The notes below the pieces were generated by a model. It had not been told where the DNA came from, searched no databases, and saw only the letters and a program-made list of their open reading frames with translations. A stretch of DNA of 64,000 nucleotides from Leuctra nigra (taxonomy: Eukaryota > Arthropoda > Insecta > Plecoptera > Leuctridae). Both the position numbers and the translations under genes were made by a program. Location: the NCBI GenBank assembly GCA_934045905.1, contig OW203771.1, positions 18,961,701 through 19,025,700 of the forward strand. The letters run 5' to 3'. Below, piece by piece: positions 12,601 through 24,600 of the stretch; position 1 is the stretch's first letter; each line of letters opens with the position of its first letter.

Positions 12601-15600
12601 CAATTCAAAATAATAATAATAATCTATCCGCTGGTTCCAATTTAATGGGTCAGGGGGTGGGTGTTCCCACCAACACTAGGGCCGCAGGACTACTGGAGAC
12701 CGGCTGGCCACGCCTGGCATCTCCTCCTCGTCTTCTTCTTCTTCCTCCGCTTCCAATTGTTCCACAAATTGCCTCCACCTTGTTCTGTCCTCCCACTGTC
12801 TCTCAGCCTCCAACTCACTCCAACTTCCCCCTCTCCCCCTTTTATAATTCAAAATAATAAAAAAAAATATTTCCGACCTTCTACTTCTGTCCTATGATTG
12901 ACAGATGCTATATGATGTGTTTTCCTCTCACAGGTGTCGTCCGTACAAAGAAGAAGATCGACTACGAGACTGACCCGGTGTTAAACTTCACTGTCGTCGC
13001 TTACGACTCGGGAGTCCCGCAGAAGTCGGCCTTCGTTGAAGTCGAAGTCGACATACTCAACATCAATGACCATGATCCAATCTTCTCAAAGGTGCTTAAA
13101 CTGTCATAAAATGTGTTACCTGATTCTGTGGTATGACTCTTATTAGAGCTGAGTTCTACCAAAACAATTTAGTACAAATTGTTAGTGCCCAAAAAATTAT
13201 TTCATCCATTTTTACAAGAGTAAATGTACTTATGGTCAGTTTTTCAATACACTGCTAAATTTAAAACAGATTATTATGCCCATACATATTACCATGGGAA
13301 CAACCAATTACTACATTCTTGAATGAATGTTTAAACTTACCTAGGTATTTTACTGGTTTTGACAGAAAAACCACGGAACCGCGGAAAGAGTTTTAGAATT
13401 TTCTCTAAACTAATCACAAGTCCAGAAACTGCTAGCGGCAGACTTGCGAAAAAAAACGCAAAAGCTTTCCGCTCTTAAGTGAATGCACATAACTGCTTTA
13501 CTGCTTTACTGTTTTTTTTATAACTGTTTACAGCTTTGGCAGTAAAAAATATAACAATACTGTCTTTACCTCGAGAGAAATGTATCCAAAATCTATCCAA
13601 AATTTCTCCAATTCATGGTTTATTTACATGGTTTTTGGCTTGTAAGCTGTCAAAAGCTTAATTGAAATCCACTGAACCTGATTTATGCATCTTTTTTGCC
13701 CAAAAAAACTTTTCATAACTTAAAAGCAGTGAAAATGTATCCTATAAAATTTCAGCCCTTTTGCAAAGATTCTATTCCCCTGCTCTTGCTGTATTTCGAG
13801 CGAGTATGACCGATGAACCTCCCCGCAGGACGTGTACGAAGCGAGCGTGGCGGAGAACTCGCCCGTGGGCACGCTGGTCGCCACTGTGACGGCCAGCGAC
13901 GACGACGCCGGCGTGCTCGGGGCGGTCAACTACTCGCTGGTCGGCGAACACAGCTCGGACTTCTCCGTGGACCACAACACGGGCCGCATCACGGTCGCGG
14001 ACTCGAGCCTGTTGGACCGAGAGGCGAGGGACGACGTCACCATACAGGTGATGGCGTCGGACGGAGCGTCGCCGGAAGCGAGGAGGACGGTGGCGGTGCC
14101 GGTAAGTCTCACTCTACACTTGCGGGCTTTGGATTATGGTAATCATACGAGACAGGATGGTAATGCAGTATCAATCTCCAAAATACAGTTTGTTCAAATC
14201 TTCCTTTCAATGACTATGGCGGCGAAGATGGCAACGAAAATGATGTACTACACTAGCACCAACACAACAAAATGAAAATCAGCTTGAACTTAGGTGGCAC
14301 ATTCAAGTTAGCGGATTCACTTTGTAAAGTTTAGGTTGGCAAAGTGTGAATTCAGATGGAATGTGTGGATGGTGCTGCTAGGTTACACCCTAGCGGCGTT
14401 GTAAGCGTAAATTGAACAGCCTCTATGCAATATGAATGCTCGAATAGGCAAAACAATAAATATCAGTCATATCGAAGCTCATATTACCGTATTAACTCGT
14501 GTATAAGACGCAATTATATGTCAATATTTTGATTCTGAAAACAGCCCTGCGTCTTATACACGCATACCAAGCTTTTTTCCCAGTAAATCCAAGGTGGATG
14601 TTTGTAAACAGAGCTGTGGTAGACTGCCACATGTTGTCTATCTCTGCCTTTCCCTCTCACTCTGTCTGGACTACTCATACTGTGTCTAGACACAATACTA
14701 TTAACATATTAGATTTGTGCAACAAAATGTTTTCTCTTGCATTTAGATCAGGAGACAAAATATATGTTTACGTCTGAAAAATATTACTCTGACAGACATA
14801 AAATAGACTAAACACTGTTGAATGGCGATCTTAATGGAAGGGGAGGAGGGGAGTTTGGTTTGTTTTGGAATGCAGAGGAAAGGCAGGTGCGCGCCTGTTA
14901 GAGCAAACAACAGCTGCTGGGAAGAGACTCCCCTCCCCCCCTTTCTCAGAAGCAGGAAATTACTGTTTGTTTACAACAAGTTGGCAGTGATTTTCATTCA
15001 AATAGCTCAGCTGGAAAACCAACATTTAGATGGATATCATGTATACAAACACACAATGTTTTTCATCATTTTACTGCGTCTTATACACGCATGCTAAGTG
15101 TTTTCTTAAAATTGACTTCTCAAAACAAGGGTGCGTCTTATACACGAGTGCGTCTTATACACGAGTTAATACGGTATTCTGTAGCCTCTCCAAAACAGGT
15201 CCTAGTTTTTATATAAATCAAATATTAGATATCATCTGTAAACAATTGCTTGTCAGACATTACCATCTCATCTATATCTTCAATCTTTTGGACATAAAGG
15301 AAAGTTTAGATAATATATTTGTATTTGATTGGATAGAGCATGAAATTCTGAATTCATAAGAGATTATTTTCTTAATTTTTTGTGATGTCACAATATAGAA
15401 CTTGAGCAATGAGCATCAATATATTTTGAAAGCGGAGTCATGAAATCCATTTAATACTGATATGGTCTCCTGGCAGTATTATCAAACATTCAATTGCATT
15501 ATTAGTCCCCTGTCGCTCATAATCAACCATCCCACTACCTTCCCGCTGGATCAAGGGTGTGTTCATAAAACTATGGCGCTCTGATTCCAGGTGCACATTG

Positions 15601-18600
15601 TGTTGTCCGACGTGAACGACAACGCGCCGGTGTTCAGCCAGCGCGAGTACCACGTGACGGTCGTGGAGAACGTGATGATCCGTCCGCCCGCGCCGGTGGT
15701 GCAAGTACGCGCAGAGGACCCGGACATCACGGGCGCGGTCACGTACCACATCACCGCGGGCAACGAACAAGGTAGTTCGCTCGTTACTTGGTTAACACTT
15801 CAGTGATCATTTTTAGAATTTTAAAGTACCTAATCATTTGCCTGAAATGAATGACTGAGATTGATCCAACATGTCCTATGCGTGGCTTTGCACACTCTGA
15901 TTGGTTGAATCTAGACGTATAACACCTTAAGTTAGGTGAAAACATTAGAATCAAGAATCAAGGGATGTTCCTTCTTAACCTACATCCATTGTTTGTTGAG
16001 GAGGAAAGTTATCTATTCCTTTTTGAGAATTGTGAGAAACCAGTTCACAATTTTTAATTGCCTACATGTATGCGAATGTTCAGAACTTCAATATTTTAGA
16101 GAACTTTTTAAATTTGTGAAATATTTTTATCATGATATTTATTTTTACATTGGTAGTATAAGAGCCAAGTTCAATTAGATTAGACCCATGATCAATTACC
16201 AAAATCTTTCCTTCAAATCTATAAAACTGGGCATGACACATAGAGAAATCAAATATCTTCTGAAGGAACGAGCAGCAGAAACGTTTACATTTGCGAGAGT
16301 AATTTTGTAAAATAACTTTTGAATTTTGATAGCATTTTTTGTTGAAATCGAATTGTTCCTATCTAGTGGAGCGGTCGCTCCACGCCAGCCAAGTCGTACG
16401 GCGTGCGCACACTCTCATATAAAGGCTGGAGCAAACCCACTTTTACTGTAAGCATCAAAGTGGCATTTTCGGCCTACTGGATCTTAAAATTGGGAAATCT
16501 CACATTGTTGCGAAATATCTTAATTTCGAGCTATGGCCCACTCTACAACATATACCAAATTTGGGAACAATTGGTTACGCCCTTTGCGAGCTAGAAGGCC
16601 GTGAAAACAGTGTTTTAGGGCGGTTTTAATCAGTAATAATCGTAGTAGTAGTAGTAGTCTCCTGGAATTCAAATCCGGTAAACAGGCCACAGAATAAACG
16701 GCTGAACCGATTGATCTCACATTTTTACCACGTGTGCACTTTTGGCATCTGATTTGCCCTCGCCCCCCATGATTTTTTTGTACCGCCATTTTGAAACCGA
16801 AAGTGACATCATATCTCGACAACGGCTTAACCGATTGGAACGAAAATAGCGCCAAACAATTCGGACGGTCAACTATATAGATTATCAATAGCAATTCAGA
16901 CTAAAATTTATGTTAACGAAACCGGAAATGACGTCATGAAATTTGAAATACATCGATTGTCATTTCGGCAACAAATTTGATCCGATTATTTTGATATTTA
17001 TTAAACGTATGTACTTTTGATATCTCATTTGACTTGTTATAAAACCAACCGGAAGCCGCCATTTTGAAACCGGAAATGACATCATATCTCAATAATGGAT
17101 AAATAGATTTGAACGAAACCAGCGCTAAACAATTTAGACGGTCAACTTTATGTATTATCATCAATAATATTTGCAGTTTCGCATACCGAAACCGGAAACG
17201 ACATCACTCATTTTAAAAATCTCACAAATTTGACATTTACATTTTGATCCAATAAATATACTATTTGAGACAGCTTATAATAAAATGTAATCATATTTAA
17301 ATTATAATTCAAGGAGTCAGTGATTTCAGCAGCCATTTTGAAACCGGAATAAACACCATATCTCGAAAACTGGTTGACAGATCGGTATGAAACTAGCGCC
17401 AAACGATTCGGAAGGCCATCTCTATGGAATAGGAACAGTTAAACTAGAATTTTCCTATTTATGAGGCGGAAATGACGTTATTAAAATTTATAAATTATTA
17501 TAATCCCCTCCTATACAATAAATACATAATATTCAGAAAGCTTAAAATGATACACATCATTTATAGTTATAAATTCTATGTGGCAGTGCAGAAAGTTCAG
17601 AATCCATTTTGTACACCGAAGTGTTGCCATATCTCGGAACTGGGTTGACCGATTGGAATGAAACCTTTGCTATTCTTCATGAGAATAACCAAATTGTAAA
17701 GGGTGATAATAATTTAAAAGGATTTAGTAATTGTTCATTCGATTGTCACAAGTTGTAAGAATGAACTAAAAAAAGGAGTGATATCCCCATAAAAAACACT
17801 CCATGTAAAAATAACAGCCAAGTCTCTTCAACTAAAAAAAAAAATGTGAAATCTAAAAATTCTGCACTGAAAAGTAGTGATATAAAAAAAAGCCAAGTCA
17901 AAACTTTATTTGAAAATCAAAAAATACTTGGCGCATCGTTTTTTTTAGGGCATTATAGGTATAACATGTATATGTATATTTTATGTATATTTTATAATTG
18001 GCCTTTACTTCCAAGCTATTTATATACACGATGCGCCAAGTATTTTTTGATTTTCAAATAAAGTTTTGACTTGGCTTTTTTTTGATATCACTACTTTTCA
18101 GTGCAGAATTTTTAGATTTCACATTTTTTTTTTAGTTGAAGAGACTTGGCTGTTATTTTTACACGGAGTGTTTTTTATGGGGTTATAGGTACACCAAAAT
18201 ATAATCAATTGATCTTGTGAAAGCTCTTTTAAAAAGGATCTTCGCACAGCGTACACCTGCTGGCACAACTAAAATGATTGCTCAATAAATCTGATTTATT
18301 ATTATTATTATTATGTGTCTTTATTTGCATTGAAATTATAGGTACAATACAATACAAACAGGCGATATTCAGACATTGGGCCTGATCTTCCATATAACCT
18401 TTACTTTACCTATACCTAATAATAATATCTATGAATACATAACAATTTGTAGCACTCAGTAATTGACTTAGATTAAATAAAATAAAATTAAAATTAAATA
18501 AATACTAAACATAAGAAAATTTGAGATACTGGAATCAAGTAATATAATATTATCCTAATATGGATAATAATAGTAGGTAAAAAATATAAAAATATCTTAA

Positions 18601-21600
18601 TTATTTGTAGGCAGTCTGTAATTGCTACATCACACCATCCGAAGTCAGTCCAAGTGATCTCCTTGCCTAACTCTAGTAGTTTACCCCTCATTTCAATGAT
18701 AATAACAAGCATTGATTGTTATGGAACAAGACCAGCAGTCCTTCACTTTGTTTATCAATCAGTTTTTATTTGTCCCCGTGTATCTACATTGTCTTGTGCT
18801 GCAGGGTTGTTCCACCTGGACGAAGCCACGGGCATCTTGTATCCGGCTCAGGCGCTGATCGGCCAGGCGCGCCGCGTGCACCTGGAGGTGGAGGCAAGCG
18901 ACGGAGAGCAGACCGACCAAGCCAGCGTGGACGTCGACATCCTCGATGTGAACCAGTACAAGCCGGTGTTCATCATGCCGGAGACGGCCAACGCCACAGT
19001 GCTCGTGCCAGAGGTAGGGGAGTGTCAGTAGCATCGCCACCGTGCTCGTGCCAGAGGTAGGGGAGTGTCAGTAGCATCGCCACCGTGCTCATGCCAGAGG
19101 TAGGGGAGTGTCAGTAGCAACGTCACCGTGCTGGTGCCAGAGGTAGGGGAGTGGAGATACTTGATGTCAGTAGCATCGCCACCGTGCTCGTGCCAGAGGT
19201 AGGAGAGTGGAGATACTTGATGTCAGTAGCATCGCCACCGTGCTCGTGCCAGAGGTAGGGGAGTGTCAGTAGCAACGCCACCGTGCTCGTGCCAGAGGTA
19301 GGAGAGTGGAGATACTTGATGTCAGTAGCATCGCCACCGTGCTCGTGCCAGAGGTAGGAGAGTGGTGATACTTGATGTCAGTAGCATCGCCACCGTGCTC
19401 GTGCCAGAGGTAGGAGAGTGGTGATACTTGATGTCAGTAGCATCGCCACCGTGCTCGTGCCAGAGGTAGGAGAGTGGTGATACTTGATGTCAGTAGCATC
19501 GCCACCGTGCTCGTGCCAGAGGTAGGAGAGTGTCAGTAGCAACGCCACCGTGCTCGTGCCAGAGGTAGGAGAGTGGTGATACTTGATGTCAGTAGCATCG
19601 CCACCGTGCTCGTGCCAGAGGTAGGGGAGTGGAGATTCTTGATGTCAGTAGCATCGCCACCGTGCTCGTGCCAGAGATAGGGGAGTGGAGATACTTGATG
19701 TCAGTAGCATCGCCACCGTGCTCGTGCCAGAGGTAGGAGAGTGGTGATACTTGATGTCAGTAGCATCGCCACCGTGCTCGTGCCAGAGGTAGGAGAGTGG
19801 TGATACTTGATGTCAGTAGCATCGCCACCGTGCTCGTGCCAGAGGTAGGGGAGTGTCAGTAGCAACGCCACCGTGCTCGTGCCAGAGGTAGGGGAGTGGA
19901 GATTCTTGATGTCAGTAGCATCGCCACCGTGCTCGTGCCAGAGGTAGGGGAGTGTCAGTAGCAACGCCACCGTGCTCGTGCCAGAGGTAGGGGAGTGGAG
20001 ATTCTTGATGTCAGTAGCATCGCCACCGTGCTCGTGCCAGAGGTAGGGGAGTGTCAGTAGCAACGCCACCGTGCTCGTGCCAGAGGTAGGGGAGTGGAGA
20101 TTTTTGATGTCAGTAGCATCGTTTCATCGAATGGGATGAACTGCTATCACTACGAGAGTGTACATCCATGCATCCATGGTTGAGGAAGGAAATTGGGAAA
20201 ATTTCAAATTCCTATAGTAAAAATTTAGTTTCAAATTACTTTGGTTTAGTTTTCTAATGTACTTTAGTAAGTAAGAAGGAACTAGTTAGGCCGGGTAGGA
20301 CCAACTCTGGATGAAGTTAACTCTCGATGATTAGTGGAAATTAGTGAATCTTATTGGCTATGGAATTCGCGCCAACTTGTTTCATTGATAATGATGGAAA
20401 ATTTAGTGAATCTCTCACTTAGGGATGGTGTTTTGGAGGTAACCTGCGAAATAAAAACGCGCACCCCGACTGGGAATCGAACCCAGATCCTTCGGGTTTC
20501 CGGCCCTATGCTTTAGCCATTAAGCTATCGGGACGCATTCTTAATCAGCAGGTTGGGTTGCCATACAACTCTTGCGAGTCCGAGTATCTGACCTATACAC
20601 GAAGACTGAAGCACTTCGACTTCATTTGACAACGTGAATACATCTCTCTCGAATGGCTATGCTCAAACTTCTGAGCTACGAGTGGATTGTTTGATAATGA
20701 TGGAAAATTTAGTGAATCTCTCACTTAGGGATGGTGTTTTGGAGGTAACCTGCGAAATAAAAACGCGCACCCCGACTGGGAATCGAACCCAGATCCTTCG
20801 GGTTTCCGGCCCTATGCTTTAGCCATTAAGCTATCGGGACGCATTCTTAATCAGCAGGTTGGGTTGCCATACAACTCTTGCGAGTCCGAGTATCTGACCT
20901 AGGTCAGATACTCGGACTCGGATACTCGGTCAGATACTCGGACTCGCAAGAGTTGTATGGCAACCCAACCTGCTGATTAAGAATGCGTCCCGATAGCTTA
21001 ATGGCTAAAGCATAGGGCCGGAAACCCGAAGGATCTGGGTTCGATTCCCAGTCGGGGTGCGCGTTTTTATTTCGCAGGTTACCTCCAAAACACCATCCCT
21101 AAGTGAGAGATTCACTAAATTTTCCATCATTATCAAACAATCCACTCGTAGCTCAGAAGTTTGAGCATAGCCATTCGAGAGAGATGTATTCACGTTGTCA
21201 AATGAAGTCGAAGTGCTTCAGTCTTCGTGTATAGGTCAGATACTCGGACTCGCAAGAGTTGTATGGCAACCCAACCTGCTGATTAAGAATGCGTCCCGAT
21301 AGCTTAATGGCTAAAGCATAGGGCCGGAAACCCGAAGGATCTGGGTTCGATTCCCAGTCGGGGTGCGCGTTTTTATTTCGCAGGTTACCTCCAAAACTTG
21401 TTTCATTGGTTAACCCTCGAGAGTTAACTTAATCCAGAGTTGGTCCTACCCGGCCTTAGATATTTATATTTTAAGCCAGTTATAGACCTGACAACAATAA
21501 AGACATACAAATCAACATAAATCGGTCTATTTACCTAATTACGATGCATTTTTAGTTTTACAGTTATAAAATTTTCAAATGTGTCTTATGCAAAGAGCTC

Positions 21601-24600
21601 AACTGACTTTTTAAACTGATCTCTTGATAACTTACCTAGGAGTGGTAAAGAAGAATACTCTTTCCAGTAAATTGAACTTATAGTGTGGTTTTCTCAATCT
21701 TTCGGTTTCATGACTTTTACTTTGTTCTGTGTTGCTGTAAAAATGTCAAGTCCACCCCGACAAGCATTGAGTTTTGAGTTTTTTAACCCAGAAATATTCA
21801 CTAAAACACGTGATTTAGCACGGTCAAAGTGTATATACGTTTCCCTAAATTTATATGTGCACAAATAAATGATATTCTCTTCTTGGAATAGGTATTGAAA
21901 TTTACAGATATTTAGACATTCATATCTTTTTGTATTTTTTTGTGAAATTTACATCACTTTTTATAGTGATTTAATTACTGTAATCCTGAATTGTTGCAAA
22001 AAATTGATTTTTGTGTCTAAATGTGATCCATGACTGTGTTCAGAACGCCGGTCTGGCGGAGTACCTGGTGATGACGGTGAAGGCAATGGACAAAGACACG
22101 GGCGACAACGGCCGACTCTCCTACCACCTCCGCGTGTCCGACAACAACGTCCAGGAGACTGACTCCTTCGTCATCAACAGCGAGTCCGGAGAGCTGCGCA
22201 CCAAGATCATCCTCGACAGGGAGGTCCGAGCCAAATACGAGGTCAGAAATGTTTTGTACTTCACTTTAGTTCACGTTTGACTTGTAATGCAAACAGAAGT
22301 TTCAGTATATTAATCTTGCCATTTCACTTTTCCTGGTAGGTACTCCAAAGTGTTTAAGTACTCAAAAGTAAAAAAAAACACGATGTACTGTGTAACTGTA
22401 CTGATCTACTTTAATGATTTACCTACTTTTATGGTCGATAGGTAATAATTAACAATCATTGAATATAATTCATTACAATGTGAGAGTGTTTTGCCCTGTT
22501 GCAGTTGGTGCTTGTGGCGAAGGACCAAGGCTCGCCCGTTCCATTCGAGACCCTCCGCTTCCTGACCGTGCTGCTGGTGGACACCAACGACAACGCCCCC
22601 GAGTTCCCCGTGCCGGCGTTCACGTTCCACGTGGCGGAGAACGTGGCCGCGCCCGTCACGGTCGGCAGACTGGAGGCGGTCGACAGGGATGAGGGTACGT
22701 ACCACCTCCTTCAGCGTGAACGGAATTAACTTGCTGTCTTGTCTTCTCAAATAGCTTTCAAATAGTCCCTGAAACCTGGAAAGTAGTTAATATGCATCAG
22801 AGGTCGTAGGCCCGAAGTCCTTGTAAATGATTCATGAGGTAAGTTTAAAAGTCAAAATAATTCAGTTTCTGCATTAATCAAATCACATTCGTAATAGTGA
22901 AACGAGTCATTGGTAAGAGAATACTTCAATATAACCGTATTTGTTGATATCAGTGAGTCAATGCCAACTGATAGAGCTTGATTTGATTATTCCAAAAGTG
23001 TGCAAAGCAAAATGGAGAAGTTTCCCCATGCCATCTCTAGTCCATGCCGTGTCCCAGTAAAGCACATGCGTTGACCAGAAGTGTCTTCTGCTCAGGCAAC
23101 CACGCGCGAGTGTTCTACTACATCACGCACGGCAACGAGGAGGGCATGTTCAGCATCGAGAAGACGGCCGGCACGCTGTACGCTGCTCGCACGTTCGACA
23201 GAGAGAGGAGGGACGAGTACAACCTGCGCGTGAAGGCCACCAACGATCCGGACTACTACCAGAACAAGGTCGGTTCAGTGTCTTCACACAACTTGTTGCA
23301 ATCTTTCACAAATATTTCCTCCAAATCGATATTGTTTACCTTTTGGAGAAATTCGAGAACATCTGATAAATTGAGTCCAATAATGCATTTTGAAATTAAT
23401 CTACTATAGATTGCTAAAGTTTTAGATTAGTCTCATGATTAAAATTAAACATACATGGATTGTACTATTGCCTTTAAATTTTTGTATTTAAACGTGTATA
23501 TGAAAATCCTCAATTCCTCAATGTTTTTACTTTTACACATTTAATATTTAATTTGTAATGTTTTAAATGTATTTCACATATTGTCCTCGTCGATTTATGT
23601 TACTCAATTATTATTTTCACTCAGGCTTGCTTCTAAGCTCCCTAGCTTCTACTATTTAATTGTGAGACTATGACTGCAAGCTCAAAAGTAGACAATGTCC
23701 TGCATAAATCAAGCTTTACAATATGAAACAGATGGACTCCATACACCCCATATTGCATTTCTTTGGCAACTGCCTAAGTTTCTATTGACCATTCTGTAGA
23801 ATGATAAATAAATCTCTTCAGACAATCGAATTAGTCTCAATAAATGCGTATTCAGATTTGTTTGTTGTTATTTGTTTTCCACAGAGAAAAATTACAGCCT
23901 GAATTTGTGTTTTAGCAAATTGGCTGCATTCCGGAAATAAAATGGTCAAGTAACTTTCAAAGTAACTTTTCATTGAAAAGGAACTTCCAGTTCCTCTGAT
24001 TAGTTGAGGAACTTTAACTTTAACTAGTTCCTTTTTTTCGGAAAGTAACGTAACTTTAACGCGTTCCTATTTTTTTGGTAACTTACCCAGCTCTGTGCGT
24101 ATTGGATGCAAGTAAGCTGCCGACTTTGTCTACATTTGCTGATGATGCATTTGTGTTTGCAGGAGAAGTACAAAGTGGACGCAATCAACGATGATCTCAG
24201 CTCGGCCAACGTGCAAGTCCTGATCCTGGATGAGAACGACAACGCGCCTGCCTTCGAACACGCTAACTATTACACCGGTGAGTCGGTACTGCTTTCAAGC
24301 GTAGATGCAAAAGTGACAAACATCAAACTGATTATCTGATTTTAAGAGTGATGACTGATGATTTTTCCTGGTTCCAGAAGATAGCTTCAATAATTGTGAA
24401 TTATGATTAGGCAGGAATATATTTGAAATTAAAAACATTATACCTACTATGAGCTATAATGCTCATTCTGTTAGTTGACTCCTGCACTGTGTTGGAAGGA
24501 TCACGTCAGGATTACAACATCGCGAGGATAACTACAGTTCCTGTAGTCCACGTATTTGTGCTCGGTGTTGTGTTGCTCACTCGTCTTGCAAAGGCTGTCT

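Larger units (their letters stand above)
20289..21455. mobile_element. PIF/Harbinger-like palindromic element with four tRNA-like segments, TSD TTA
   Basis: TIRs of about 40 bp start GGCCGGGTAGGACCAACTCT, flanked by TTA on both sides. The interior is two head-to-head arms, each with two direct copies of a 300-bp unit, meeting near 20890-20930. No transposase frame. Confidence 0.85.

Noticed and set aside
14499..14777. A 92-residue frame present here and again at 31046-31324
   Set aside because: Shared only because both lie in copies of the same TA-flanked MITE. It has no recognisable domain and the codons overlap the TIR.
19701..20069. Minus-strand frame with repeated LTLPYLWHEHGGDAT units
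   Set aside because: It is the antisense of the splice-donor minisatellite. Repetition keeps the frame open, and no promoter, signal peptide or splice context supports a gene.
19014..20120. CRISPR-like array
   Set aside because: The repeats are contiguous with no unique spacers, and the unit derives from a cadherin exon boundary in a eukaryotic gene.
20462..21365. Four functional tRNA genes
   Set aside because: The cloverleaf is good, but U33 is missing, one anticodon-stem pair is broken, and all four lie in a transposon. Reported as tRNA-like instead.
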